Positions 1 through 9,565 of a stretch of 64,000 nucleotides of DNA are shown here, piece after piece. The stretch is from an uncultured bacterium. Its GTDB lineage: Bacteria > Actinomycetota > Coriobacteriia > Coriobacteriales > Eggerthellaceae. Under the pieces are notes generated by a model. That model ran no database searches and had not been told where the DNA came from. It worked only from the letters and a program-made list of their open reading frames with translations. Positions within the stretch are counted from its first letter, which is position 1; each line of letters opens with the position of its first letter. A program made the position numbers and the translations under genes. Location: the NCBI GenBank assembly GCA_905215325.1, contig CAJMPP010000001.1, positions 62,001 through 126,000 on the forward strand, written 5' to 3'.

Positions 1-396
1 CTCGCGCACACCAAGCGACTGCGCCACCTGCTTCGCGCGGCCCGAAAGCACCGCGTACGGGCGGCCCTTCGAAGTGCGGCGCACTTCCACATCGCGCACG
101 CCGATGCCCTGGGAGAAGCCCGTGCCCAACGCCTTGAGCACCGCCTCCTTCGCCGCGAAGCGCGTGGCGTAATGGACGGCCGGCTGCGCGGTGGCGTCGC
201 AATAGCGGCACTCCTCGGCGCTGAACACCTTGTGCGCGAACGCGGGGGAACGCTTAAGGATCTTGCGCATGCGCTCGATCTCCACGATGTCCACGCCAAG
301 GCCCACGGCCCCCTCGGCGGCGTCGAACGCAGCTTCCACCTGCGACGATGCGCCGTCCTGCCGGCCCTCGCCCGCTACTCCCGCGTTCTCGACCAC
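1..396 (-). CDS. acpS: Holo-[acyl-carrier-protein] synthase, 3' end missing
   Basis: AcpS transfers the 4'-phosphopantetheine arm of CoA to a serine of acyl carrier protein, which fatty-acid synthesis needs. Residues 33-42 read GVDIVEIERM, holding the Mg-binding Asp, and about residue 78 onward reads RFAAKEAVLKALGTG, the family's second signature. I chose the GTG at 394-396 because GGGAGG lies six bases upstream. About 30 residues precede the first motif, an extra N-terminal tail. The gene runs off the left edge, so the C-terminus is not seen. It lies downstream of glmS on the same strand. Confidence 0.9.
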   Translation of the reverse strand, partial: MVENAGVAGEGRQDGASSQVEAAFDAAEGAVGLGVDIVEIERMRKILKRSPAFAHKVFSAEECRYCDATAQPAVHYATRFAAKEAVLKALGTGFSQGIGVRDVEVRRTSKGRPYAVLSGRAKQVAQSLGVRE

Positions 397-410
397 AAGC
401 GACCTCCCTG

Positions 411-441
411 TAAGGAAAGCGGGCGCCCGAACGGCGCCCGC
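411..441 (-). terminator. Intrinsic terminator after glmS
   Basis: A 9-bp perfect GC stem (419-427 with 433-441, 5-base loop) is followed on the minus strand by TTTCCTTA. It lies between the glmS stop and the acpS ribosome site, so it should end or attenuate the glmS transcript. Confidence 0.6.
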
Positions 442-470
442 ACCAACGTTGCCCCTTATTGTACGCGAAC

Positions 471-2309
<1,839 letters not shown>

Positions 2310-2729
2310 GCGATTGCTCCTCACAGGTAGGTTGCGGCCCGAAAGCATCGCACGGCGGGAGCGAACGCTCAAAGCCGAGCTGCCTGGTCGGGCTTTTCAT
2401 CGCGTACATGGTAGGGCAGCGTCCGGCGCACGCGCCAAGGCTGCAGACAATCTCTAATGCGCACGCCGTTCGCCCCGCGCACGCCGCCGTTCGCAGCAAG
2501 CAAGCACATGAGCAACGACGCAGCGTCACCCCTCCCCGAAAGCGCCAGCTTCGCTTCACTCGCAGGTGGCGGCAAAGTCAACGAGGGCCGCAGCGGTGCC
2601 CCGAATTCGCGGGAGCGTGAAGACGCCGCGTACTTTGGTACGCAAGCCTTCAGGCTCGTGCGAAGGCGGGATTGCCGCAGCGGCCCGCAACGTCGAGCGC
2701 ATTCGCCGTTCGACAGAACGGCGAAACAG
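2310..2729. other. Intergenic region between ridA and glmS
   Basis: No gene is supported in these 420 bases. A bulged stem (AAAGCC with GGGCTTT, about 2371-2398) and the hairpin just after ridA are the only clear structures. The glmS promoter should lie here but I cannot place it with confidence. Confidence 0.5.
2702..2725 (-). terminator. Hairpin just downstream of ridA
   Basis: A perfect 10-bp inverted repeat with a 4-base loop begins five bases after the ridA stop. No T-run follows, so it may protect the mRNA 3' end or act as a weak terminator. Confidence 0.4.
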
Positions 2730-3104
2730 TTACACTTCGGCGATTACCTCGACTTCGACCAGGGCGCCCTTGGGAAGCTTTGCCACACCCACGGCCGAGC
2801 GAGCCGGGCGGGCGTCGCCGAAGGACTTGGCATACTCGGCGTTGAACGCGGCGAAGTCGTCGATGTCATCCAAGAAGCACGTAGCCTTCAGCACGTGATC
2901 GAAATCGGTGCCGGCCTCGGCCAGGATGGCGGCCACGTTCTTCATGACCTGCGCCGTCTGCTCCTCGATGGTGGTGCCCACAAGCTCGCCGGTTTCCGGG
3001 GAGAGCGCGATCTGGCCGCTGGCGAACAGCAGGTTGCCGCACACGCGGCCCTGTACGTAGGGGCCGATGGCCGCGGGGGCGTTCGGGGTTGCGATGACCT
3101 TCAT
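2730..3104 (-). CDS. ridA: RidA family enamine/imine deaminase
   Basis: RidA hydrolyses reactive 2-aminoacrylate and related enamines released by PLP enzymes such as threonine dehydratase, giving keto acids and ammonia. The 124-residue product has the family length, the segment GQIALSPETGELV and the conserved Arg102 in ARSAVGVAKLPKGALVEVE. The ATG at 3102-3104 follows AAAGGA. It is divergent from ilvA, the main source of its substrate, so the two genes probably serve the same step. Confidence 0.93.
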   Translation of the reverse strand: MKVIATPNAPAAIGPYVQGRVCGNLLFASGQIALSPETGELVGTTIEEQTAQVMKNVAAILAEAGTDFDHVLKATCFLDDIDDFAAFNAEYAKSFGDARPARSAVGVAKLPKGALVEVEVIAEV

Positions 3105-3191
3105 GATGGTCGTCCTTTCCGGGGCGTTGCGCCCCAACATGCGCGCTTGCGCGCGAAACGGTAGCGCTTCACACGCTCCGCCCCCCAAGCT

Positions 3192-3221
3192 GACACATGG
3201 GGACGTAGCACTAACTGTCCG
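3192..3221 (+). repeat. REP-like palindromic repeat, copy 1
   Basis: It carries the shared core GGGGACGTAGC followed by ACTAACTGTCC, with GACA / TGTC ends. It lies between the divergent ridA and ilvA genes and is the copy farthest to the left. Confidence 0.8.
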
Positions 3222-3383
3222 GATACCGGGCAGCGCCTCTCGTACCTTGCACCAAGCCTTAAACCTAGGCAAAGCGTCGAATTTTGTCGCGCTGATATGG
3301 AACCTCCCCATTGTAGCGCCTGCAAGGCTATGATGTTCACCGACACTAAACCGCCGCGAACCGAAAACAAAAGGGGTGAGACT

Positions 3384-4595
3384 ATGCTGACGCTGGACGC
3401 ATTTGAAGAAGCCGCAGCCAAAGTCAAGGAAGTTACACAGGAGACGAAGCTTATCGAAAGCCCCTACTTCAGCGAGATTTCCCGCAACCGCGTGTTCTTC
3501 AAACCCGAGAACATGCAGCGCACCGGCGCATACAAGGTGCGCGGCGCCTACTATAAGATCAGCACGCTGACCGACGAGGAGCGTGCGCACGGCCTGATCA
3601 CCGCATCAGCCGGCAATCACGCGCAGGGCGTCGCCTACGCCGCGCAGCATTACGGCGTCAAGGCCACCATCGTCATGCCCACCACCACCCCGCTCATCAA
3701 GGTCGAGCGCACCAAGGCCCTGGGCGCCGACGTGGTGCTGGCCGGCAACGTCTACGACGAGGCCTACGAGCACGCGCTCAAGCTTGCCGAGGAGAACAGC
3801 TACACGTTCATCCACCCCTTCAACGACCTGGGCGTCGCCACGGGCCAGGGCACCATCACCATGGAGATCGTGCAGGAGCTGCCGCTCGTCGATTACATCT
3901 TGGTGCCCATCGGCGGCGGCGGGCTTGCCACGGGCGTGTCCACGCTGGCCAAGCTGCTCAATCCCCACATCAAGGTCATCGGTGTGGAGCCCTCCGGCGC
4001 CGCGTGCATGAAGGCCTCCCTGGAGGCCGGCCACGTGGTGAAGCTGCCGCGCGCCAACACCATCGCCGACGGCACCGCGGTGCTCGAGCCCGGCGACAAG
4101 ATCTTCCCCTACATCCAAGAGAACCTCGACGACATCATCACCGTCGACGACGACGAGCTGATCGCCGCCTTCTTGGACATGGTCGAGAACCATAAGATGA
4201 TCGTGGAGAATTCCGGCCTGCTCACCGTGGCCGCCCTTCGCCATCTGGACTTCCAGGGCAAGAAGGTCGTCTCCATCCTCTCCGGCGGCAACATGGACGT
4301 CATCACCATGTCCTCGGTGGTGCAGCACGGCCTGATCCAGCGCGACCGCATCTTCACCGTGTCGGTGCTTCTGCCCGACCGCCCCGGCGAGCTGGTGCGC
4401 GTGGCGCAGGTCATCGCCGACAACAAGGGCAACGTCATCCGCCTGGACCACAACCAGTTCGTCACCACGAACCGCCAGGCCGCCGTGGAGCTGCGCGTCA
4501 CCATCGAGGCGTTCGGCACCGACCACAAGCAGCAGATCGTCAAGGCGCTCGAAGGCGAGGGCTTCCGCCCCAAGCTCATCAACGCACATCTGTAA
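3384..4595 (+). CDS. ilvA: Threonine ammonia-lyase (threonine dehydratase)
   Basis: This PLP enzyme deaminates threonine to 2-oxobutyrate, the first step to isoleucine or the start of threonine fermentation. The 403-residue protein has the PLP lysine in AYKVRGA (Lys51), the phosphate-binding loop GGGGLATG, and one C-terminal ACT domain starting VSVLLPDRPGELVRVA. That layout and length match the short IlvA/TdcB forms, not the 500-residue form with two ACT-like domains. I cannot tell biosynthetic from catabolic use by sequence alone. The ATG follows AAGGGGTGAG. Confidence 0.94.
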   Translation: MLTLDAFEEAAAKVKEVTQETKLIESPYFSEISRNRVFFKPENMQRTGAYKVRGAYYKISTLTDEERAHGLITASAGNHAQGVAYAAQHYGVKATIVMPTTTPLIKVERTKALGADVVLAGNVYDEAYEHALKLAEENSYTFIHPFNDLGVATGQGTITMEIVQELPLVDYILVPIGGGGLATGVSTLAKLLNPHIKVIGVEPSGAACMKASLEAGHVVKLPRANTIADGTAVLEPGDKIFPYIQENLDDIITVDDDELIAAFLDMVENHKMIVENSGLLTVAALRHLDFQGKKVVSILSGGNMDVITMSSVVQHGLIQRDRIFTVSVLLPDRPGELVRVAQVIADNKGNVIRLDHNQFVTTNRQAAVELRVTIEAFGTDHKQQIVKALEGEGFRPKLINAHL

Positions 4596-4665
4596 GGCAT
4601 CCCCGGCGAGGGGATGAAGCTGCCGCATAAGCCCCTCGCCCTACAACCGCATACGCAAGTCGCAC

Positions 4666-4730
4666 AACGCGCAGGCCCCTGACCGGTTTCTTTCGGGATT
4701 CGATTTGGTTGGGGGCTTGCGCGTTTTCCC
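4666..4730 (+). terminator. Likely terminator of ilvA
   Basis: AACGCGCAGGCCCC (4666-4679) pairs imperfectly with GGGGGCTTGCGCGTT (4711-4725) across a long loop, followed by TTTT. A smaller hairpin (CATCCCC / GGGGATG, 4600-4618) lies just after the stop. Confidence 0.5.
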
Positions 4731-4895
4731 GTCTTTTGCAGGAAAACCCGACGGCTTTGCGAACGCCCTCACCATCATTCTGGGCGTGATCGCCGCCACC
4801 TTCATCGCGCTAACGCTGGTGTAGCGCAGCGCGCAAGGCGTTTGCGCCGCATTCGCCGTTGGTGCGAAATCTTATGCGAAGATTCTCCAAACATG

Positions 4896-4937
4896 TTGAC
4901 TACGGCTTACTTATGCTTACTATGTTAGCCATGGATT
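4896..4937 (+). promoter_or_regulatory. Promoter with GTTAGCC motif before DUF3793 gene
   Basis: TTGACT (4896-4901) is a good -35. Possible -10 sequences ACTATG or TATGTT lie 17-19 bases on. They run into ATGTTAGCCATGG, which carries the core of the DtxR/IdeR iron box at the expected start site. The other half of the box is poorly kept here (about 11 of 19 positions). Confidence 0.45.
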
Positions 4938-4959
4938 ACATGAATGGGAAGGAGCCTCC

Positions 4960-5667
4960 GTGATCTCAAGCGTATCGGGCGCGATGCCGAACCGAACCAT
5001 GGACCTCGAGCGCAAGCTGGTGCACCACTGCTCCCCTGCGCTGGCCGGACTGAAGCCCGCGAACATGTTCGTGTATCGCGAAGGCCTCGAGACCGAGGAC
5101 GCTCCGAGCCGAAGCATCGGGCCCGAAACCCTTGATTCCACAAAATTCGCCCACGACCTGGGAATATGCCGCAAAAAGCTGGAACCGTGCGGCGTTCGCA
5201 TCGAGATACTTGCCCGGCGTAGAACCGGCCTTTTGTTGTACGTGTACCGCCCAACAATGCTGAGGGCATATCTTGCGCAGCCCGACGTCTTCGACTATCT
5301 GCAAGGCGAAGGGTACGACCCGTCCGATCTTTCCGCCTGCATCGTCAAGCTGCACCGCCGCATCTGCGGCACCGACCTTGCCGCCACGCTTTCCGGCAGC
5401 TGCGCGTTCCCGCACGAAATCGGGTTCTTCTTGGGCTATCCCTATGACGACGTGGTGGGCTTCATCGAGAACAAGGGCGAGAACAGCCTGTGCAGCGGTT
5501 GCTGGAAGGTGTACAGCCGCGCCCGCGATGCGCAGGCGTGCTTCTGCTGCTACAAAACCTGCACCGCCGCCTACGAAGACCTGTTCGACGAGGGCGTGCC
5601 CATCGACTGCCTGGCAACCATCGACGAGAGCTTCCCAGCTCAGGAGGCGTTTGCGGCAGCAGTGTAA
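4960..5667 (+). CDS. DUF3793 family protein
   Basis: The 235-residue product matches the DUF3793 family, whose function is unknown and which often sits next to a small flavodoxin in anaerobic gut bacteria. Recognisable parts are the LLYVYRP stretch, HEIGFFLGYPYDDVVGFI, and a C-terminal Cys cluster (CSGCWKVYS and CFCCYKTC) that could bind metal. The start is GTG at 4960, five bases after GAAGGAG. The flavodoxin follows 172 bases downstream on the same strand, so a redox or iron-linked role is plausible but inferred. Confidence 0.8.
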   Translation: MISSVSGAMPNRTMDLERKLVHHCSPALAGLKPANMFVYREGLETEDAPSRSIGPETLDSTKFAHDLGICRKKLEPCGVRIEILARRRTGLLLYVYRPTMLRAYLAQPDVFDYLQGEGYDPSDLSACIVKLHRRICGTDLAATLSGSCAFPHEIGFFLGYPYDDVVGFIENKGENSLCSGCWKVYSRARDAQACFCCYKTCTAAYEDLFDEGVPIDCLATIDESFPAQEAFAAAV

Positions 5668-5754
5668 CCCGCCTCCGCGAATACGGGAGCCCGCAAACCC
5701 CCAAACGACGCAGACATCGAGCACGGCGGCGAAACGCGTCCTTGCCGCATTCGC

Positions 5755-5799
5755 GCCGAACGGTCGACGCGCTTGCCCGAAGCGCCTCGACCGTTCGGC
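5755..5799 (+). repeat. Long intercistronic hairpin
   Basis: A perfect 13-bp inverted repeat (5755-5767 with 5787-5799) encloses a second stem, GCGCTT/AAGCGC. It lies between the DUF3793 gene and the flavodoxin and has no T-run after it. It could set relative expression of the two genes. Confidence 0.6.
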
Positions 5800-5839
5800 A
5801 CAAGACCGACGCTTCCCATGCAAACGAAAGGATATGCAG

Positions 5840-6259
5840 ATGAGCAAAGTAGCAGTGGTGTACTGGAGCGGCACGGGCAACACCGAGGCCATGGCGGACC
5901 TGGTGGCGCAGGGCGTGCGCGCGGCAGGCGGCACCGCCGACCTGGTGCAATGCAACGACTTCAGCGCCGACCGCATCGCCGATTTCGACGCGTTCGCCTT
6001 CGGCTGCCCGGCCATGGGCGACGAGGAGCTTGAGGACACCGAGTTTTTGCCCATGTACGACGAAGTCGAACCCGCCCTGTCCGGCCAGAAGGTGGCGCTG
6101 TTCGGCTCCTACGATTGGAACGACGGCGAATGGATGGAGCTGTGGGAGCAGCGCGCCGACGAGGCCGGTCTGAACGTGGTTGACAGCGTCATCGCCAAGG
6201 ACTACCCCGATGACGACGCCGCCGCCGAATGCATGCGCCTAGGCGCGCTGCTGGCATAA
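5840..6259 (+). CDS. Flavodoxin
   Basis: A 139-residue short-chain flavodoxin that carries electrons on FMN in the cytoplasm. The phosphate loop WSGTGNT lies near residue 9, and GSYDWNDGEWM holds the isoalloxazine-contact region. The protein is strongly acidic, as expected. I chose ATG 5840 (MSKVAVVYW); an in-frame ATG at 5834 is also possible. AAAGGA lies upstream. It may replace ferredoxin when iron is short, which would fit the iron-type boxes flanking this pair. Confidence 0.92.
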   Translation: MSKVAVVYWSGTGNTEAMADLVAQGVRAAGGTADLVQCNDFSADRIADFDAFAFGCPAMGDEELEDTEFLPMYDEVEPALSGQKVALFGSYDWNDGEWMELWEQRADEAGLNVVDSVIAKDYPDDDAAAECMRLGALLA

Positions 6260-6284
6260 CGCGGCTCGCAAAACCTCCGATCCG

Positions 6285-6470
6285 CTACTCAGAAGGCTTC
6301 CCGCGGGAAGCCTTCTTCGCGTTTCCGTCGCCGCAGCATGAGCAGGAGGCCTTCTTCGTGCGTTTCCTCCCACAGCACGAGCCATCGCCGGAAAACGTGC
6401 GAACGGCCCTTCTAGCCGCGAACACGGCGGCAACGGCGATGACGATGCAGATGATCACGGTAGCGACCAT
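6285..6470 (-). CDS. Cys-rich single-pass membrane peptide, FeoB-associated type
   Basis: A 61-residue protein: an N-terminal membrane helix (about residues 3-19, MVATVIICIVIAVAAVFAAR) and a basic tail with two cysteine groups, SCCG and CSCCG. This pattern is that of the FeoB-associated Cys-rich membrane proteins, small peptides often linked to ferrous iron uptake. No feoA or feoB is in the window. The ATG at 6468-6470 follows AAAGGTGG. The gene converges on the flavodoxin gene and is divergent from metY. Confidence 0.65.
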   Translation of the reverse strand: MVATVIICIVIAVAAVFAARRAVRTFSGDGSCCGRKRTKKASCSCCGDGNAKKASRGKPSE

Positions 6471-6483
6471 GGTCCCACCTTTC

Positions 6484-6537
6484 TTAGCTTTGGCTAACAG
6501 TACTAGGAGATTGTAGCACTTGGATACCCCCATGGGG
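6484..6537 (-). promoter_or_regulatory. Promoter with iron-box-like and CCCCATGGGG operators
   Basis: On the minus strand a -10 TACAAT (6510-6515) is followed by TACTGTTAGCCAAAGCTAA (6484-6502). This matches the 19-bp DtxR/IdeR consensus at 14 positions and has perfect TTAGC/GCTAA arms. The 10-bp palindrome CCCCATGGGG (6528-6537) covers the -35 zone. Together they suggest control by one or two metal-sensing regulators of the Cys-rich peptide gene; the regulators themselves are inferred. Confidence 0.5.
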
Positions 6538-6593
6538 CATACCCGAAGCGGTATTTCCCATTTATTCGCTAGGCTTATCGAGGGCATGTAAAA

Positions 6594-6621
6594 CCAGGTA
6601 TCTGATTTTCGAAATACCTGG
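6594..6621. repeat. Inverted repeat upstream of metY promoter
   Basis: CCAGGTAT (6594-6601) and ATACCTGG (6614-6621) form an 8-bp dyad about 25 bases upstream of the metY -35 box, a position suited to a regulator site. Confidence 0.5.
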
Positions 6622-6645
6622 CAAGCGGAATCTCCTATATTCCTA

Positions 6646-6674
6646 TTGACCCGCTTCCTTTGCTTCGGTATAAC
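6646..6674 (+). promoter_or_regulatory. Sigma-70-type promoter of metY
   Basis: TTGACC (6646-6651), a 17-base spacer and TATAAC (6669-6674) give a near-consensus promoter. The leader would be about 60 bases, too short for a SAM riboswitch. Confidence 0.8.
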
Positions 6675-6739
6675 TTACAACCGTCATCACGTTATATGAG
6701 AACAAGAAAGCTATAGTAATCTATTTAGGAGATAGCCAG

Positions 6740-8035
6740 ATGTCTGAGAATCAGAAGTACGCGTTCGAAACCCTGCAAGTGCACGCCGGCCAGGAGCAGC
6801 CCGATCCGGCAACCGACGCCCGCGCCGTGCCGATCTACCTGACCTCGTCCTACGTGTTCAAGGATGCCGCTACCGCCGCCGGACGCTTCGGTCTGACCGA
6901 GCCCGGCAACATCTACAGCCGCCTGACCAACCCCACCGTCAGCACCTTCGAAGAGCGCGTGGCCGCACTCGAGGGCGGCGTCGGATCCCTGGGCGTGGCA
7001 ACCGGTTCCGCCGCCATCACCATCGCCGTGCAGAACATCGCCACGGCCGGCGACCATATCATGTCCTCCACCAACCTGTACGGCGGCACGCTGAACCTGT
7101 TCGAGCACACGCTTGCCGAGCAGGGGCTTTCCACCACGTTCGTCAACCCGGCCGACCTGGACGCCGTCGAGGCCGCCATCAAGGACAACACCAAGCTGCT
7201 CTACGCCGAGACGCTTGGCAACCCGAACTCCGACGTGCTCGACCTTAAGGCCTGGGCCGACATCGCGCATCGCCACAACGTGCCGCTGATCGTGGACGCC
7301 ACCTTCTCCACCCCCTACCTGCTGCGCCCCATCGAGCACGGCGCCGACGTGGTCGTCCACTCCGCCACCAAGTTCATCGGCGGCCACGGCACGGCCATGG
7401 GCGGCGTGATCACCGATGCCGGCAAGTTCGATTGGGCCGCGAACGCCGATAAGTTCCCCGGCGTGGCAAAGCCCAACCCCAGTTACCACGGCGTGGTGTT
7501 CACCGAGGCCGCCGGCCCCGCAGCCTACATCACGAAGGCCCGCGCGACGCTGCTGCGCGACCAGGGCGCCACGCTCTCCCCGTTCAACGCATGGCTGCTG
7601 CTTCTTGGTCTGGAGACGCTGTCCCTACGCGTCGACCGCCATGTGGAGAATGCGCTGAAGGTGGTGGAGTTCCTGAACAACCATCCGCAGGTTGCCTCCG
7701 TGAACCATCCGGCCCTGGCAACCGGGCGCGCCAAGGAGCTTTATGACGAATACTACCCGAACGGCGCTGGCTCCATCTTCACCTTTGACGTGAAGGGCAC
7801 TGCCGACGACGCGCGCAAGTTCACCGAGTCCTTGAGCCTGTTCAGCCTGCTGGCCAACGTCGCCGACGTGAAGTCGCTGGTCATCCACCCGGCTTCCACC
7901 ACACACTCCCAGCTGACCGAGGACGAGCTGCTGGCCGCCGGCATCAAGCCCACCACCGTGCGCCTGTCCATCGGTACCGAGAACATCGACGACATCATCG
8001 CCGACCTGGCAGCAGGCTTCGAGGCCATCAAGTAG
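6740..8035 (+). CDS. metY: O-acetylhomoserine sulfhydrylase (homocysteine synthase)
   Basis: This cytoplasmic PLP enzyme makes homocysteine from O-acetylhomoserine and sulfide, bypassing cystathionine. The 431-residue length and the N-terminus (FETLQVHAGQEQPDPAT) are typical of MetY and longer than MetB or MetC. SATKFIGGHG holds the PLP lysine. The family insert region is present. TAGGAGA lies 8 bases before the ATG. It could also accept O-acetylserine, as some MetY do. It stands alone, under its own strong promoter. Confidence 0.95.
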   Translation: MSENQKYAFETLQVHAGQEQPDPATDARAVPIYLTSSYVFKDAATAAGRFGLTEPGNIYSRLTNPTVSTFEERVAALEGGVGSLGVATGSAAITIAVQNIATAGDHIMSSTNLYGGTLNLFEHTLAEQGLSTTFVNPADLDAVEAAIKDNTKLLYAETLGNPNSDVLDLKAWADIAHRHNVPLIVDATFSTPYLLRPIEHGADVVVHSATKFIGGHGTAMGGVITDAGKFDWAANADKFPGVAKPNPSYHGVVFTEAAGPAAYITKARATLLRDQGATLSPFNAWLLLLGLETLSLRVDRHVENALKVVEFLNNHPQVASVNHPALATGRAKELYDEYYPNGAGSIFTFDVKGTADDARKFTESLSLFSLLANVADVKSLVIHPASTTHSQLTEDELLAAGIKPTTVRLSIGTENIDDIIADLAAGFEAIK

Positions 8036-8129
8036 CTCCTCAACAACCAACCGCCCATGACGGCACGCGTTAGCGGCTCCTATTTCCCCAGCCGAAAGCG
8101 AAAAGCGCCGCCAGGTGGCAACCCCCCAA

Positions 8130-8171
8130 GGCTATGGCGTTTCCGTTTCCCCAACGGCACGCGCCATAGCC
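8130..8171 (+). repeat. Inverted repeat after metY
   Basis: GGCTATGGCG (8130-8139) and CGCCATAGCC (8162-8171) are a perfect 10-bp pair with a 22-base loop. It may mark the metY mRNA end, but no T-run follows. Confidence 0.4.
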
Positions 8172-8256
8172 GCGACGGGGCAGTTTCGCAAGATGCCCCT
8201 GACCGGAACAGCCCCTTGCCAGGATTCCCTTTCGCCAGGATTTCCCGGTAACAAAG

Positions 8257-8286
8257 CGAAGGCCCGCTCAAACGAGCGGGCCTTCG
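8257..8286 (-). terminator. Terminator between converging genes
   Basis: A perfect 13-bp stem with loop AAAC is followed on the minus strand by CTTTGTTACC, ending the membrane-protein gene at 8311. It can also stop metY transcripts from the other side. Confidence 0.8.
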
Positions 8287-8310
8287 TGATAGAACGCGAC
8301 TTTGCAACGA

Positions 8311-8778
8311 TCATCCACGCGAAATCATGCTAGGAACCAGCGGACACGGAGCGGGAAGGTTGTCGCGGCGGGCGAAACGGACGAGGAAGCTTGCACCGGA
8401 AAGCGCCAATGCAATGCCCAGGCCGGTGTAGAAGAACGCGATGAACCACACGGGGACCAGGCCGAACGCGCGAAGGGAGATACCGCCGGTCATCATGATG
8501 GCCATCATGGCATAACCCGGCACGTCGAAGAAGTTCCACACGCCCACACGATCAGCTTCGTAACCGGCGATGCGAGCGGCGTGCTTGCCCACCATCTTCG
8601 AGAATACCTTGACGTGGAACAACGTGAACACCACGGCGGCGCCGATGATGAGCAGCCACCAAATGCCTTGATCCATCTGCGCGAACGACCGAATGCCCAG
8701 CCAAGCGATGTTCCCGCCGGCGATCAGCCAAACGATGCCGGCGACTAAAAGCAACGTACGCTTCGAAACTTTCAGCAT
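8311..8778 (-). CDS. Four-helix membrane protein of unknown function
   Basis: I do not recognise this family. The 155-residue product has about four hydrophobic segments (near residues 9-27, 40-57, 88-104 and 110-135) with short basic loops such as KVSKR and RFARRD, so it is an integral membrane protein. AGAGGGGG lies 5 bases before the ATG. The upstream region carries an unusual run of TATCGATA palindromes that could bind a regulator. No neighbour hints at function. Confidence 0.75.
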   Translation of the reverse strand: MLKVSKRTLLLVAGIVWLIAGGNIAWLGIRSFAQMDQGIWWLLIIGAAVVFTLFHVKVFSKMVGKHAARIAGYEADRVGVWNFFDVPGYAMMAIMMTGGISLRAFGLVPVWFIAFFYTGLGIALALSGASFLVRFARRDNLPAPCPLVPSMISRG

Positions 8779-8818
8779 ATCTGCCCCCTCTGAAACGAAA
8801 CGAACGGTATCGGCTAAC

Positions 8819-8842
8819 CGATATCGATATTCGATATCGATA
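8819..8842 (-). promoter_or_regulatory. Overlapping ATCGATAT palindromes (candidate operator)
   Basis: Two perfect 10-bp palindromes, ATATCGATAT (8821-8830) and TCGATATCGA (8831-8840), abut about 40 bases upstream of the membrane-protein start. Such nested dyads are usual for small dimeric repressors; which one is unknown. Confidence 0.5.
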
Positions 8843-8859
8843 ACTGTATCAGGCCGCCG

Positions 8860-9381
8860 CTAAACAATCCAGAGACCCACAAAACCTGCAAGCACACCCA
8901 ACAAAGCCCCCGCCACGACATCGCGAGGAAAATGCACGCCCGACACCACACGGATGAACGCCAGCAACACCCCGGCAACCAGCATGACAGGCCCCACCCA
9001 CGCAAGCGGGCAGCAGGCGCAAAACGTCATGGCTATGACGAAGATGCTGAACGCATGCCGGCTAGGGAGCGAATTTCCGCGCGTGTCCTTCGGGATGACG
9101 GGGGCGGCGTCGAAGACCTCATACGGGCGCGGCGCGTTGATGGCCTTGCGCAGCACGGTGACCAGCACGAACGAGATGCCCGGCACCAACGCGGCGCGGA
9201 GCAGCATGCCCGCCGCGCCGGCTGCGCCGGTTGCCGCCGCATACGCCAGCCACGCGAGCAAACAGGGATACGCCACGTACACCGCGTTGGTGATCGCCCC
9301 GTTCGCCAAGGAAACGCCGCGTGCAAGCGCAGGACGCGCCCGCAAGGCATCGGTCATAGATATGTAAGTGGATTTCCGCAT
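8860..9381 (-). CDS. PAP2-family membrane phosphatase
   Basis: A 173-residue integral membrane phosphatase of the type 2 phosphatidic-acid phosphatase family. It carries the three catalytic motifs: LRKAINAPRP (KxxxxxxRP), LPSRHAFS (PSGH, here PSRH as in many relatives), and RVVSGVHFPRD (SRxxxxxHxxxD). Hydrophobic helices surround them. The likely substrate is a lipid phosphate or undecaprenyl pyrophosphate, which sequence cannot settle. The start at 9381 has no good ribosome site; TACAAT nine bases upstream could make the mRNA nearly leaderless. ATG 9357 is an alternative. Confidence 0.88.
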   Translation of the reverse strand: MRKSTYISMTDALRARPALARGVSLANGAITNAVYVAYPCLLAWLAYAAATGAAGAAGMLLRAALVPGISFVLVTVLRKAINAPRPYEVFDAAPVIPKDTRGNSLPSRHAFSIFVIAMTFCACCPLAWVGPVMLVAGVLLAFIRVVSGVHFPRDVVAGALLGVLAGFVGLWIV

Positions 9382-9525
9382 GCCAGCATTGTATCCGACC
9401 GCCAGGGCACACGCACTCGCGTACGTTTGAAAATCGGCGGATGAGCTGGTTCGACACAACGCTCCAGGCCAACGCGCCCATGCGGTTCCTGTCAAAAAAG
9501 CAATGCATGCGGGGCATGCATGGAA

Positions 9526-9555
9526 ACGCCCGCAGACGACGATGTCTGCGGGCGT
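9526..9555 (-). terminator. Terminator of the queuosine operon
   Basis: A perfect 12-bp stem (9526-9537 with 9544-9555) lies 11 bases after the queF stop and is followed on the minus strand by TTCC. A further palindrome (ATGCATGC / GCATGCAT, about 9503-9521) lies just beyond. Confidence 0.65.
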
Positions 9556-9565
9556 CAAGCGGCTG

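Larger units (their letters stand above)
4596..4959 (+). other. Intergenic region after ilvA with a possible mini-ORF remnant
   Basis: Besides the ilvA terminator, one frame (TTG at 4705 to TAG at 4822-4824) ends in a hydrophobic stretch with GVIAATFIALTLV. It has no ATG and no good ribosome site, so I treat it as a remnant or chance ORF. The right end holds the promoter of the DUF3793 gene. Confidence 0.35.

Noticed and set aside
2310..2729. glmS ribozyme
   Set aside because: No match to the ribozyme core in the leader of glmS.
4705..4824. Small hydrophobic ORF after ilvA
   Set aside because: No ATG, no ribosome site, and it overlaps the ilvA terminator.
6675..6739. SAM riboswitch before metY
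   Set aside because: The leader after the near-consensus promoter is about 60 bases and lacks the conserved stems.
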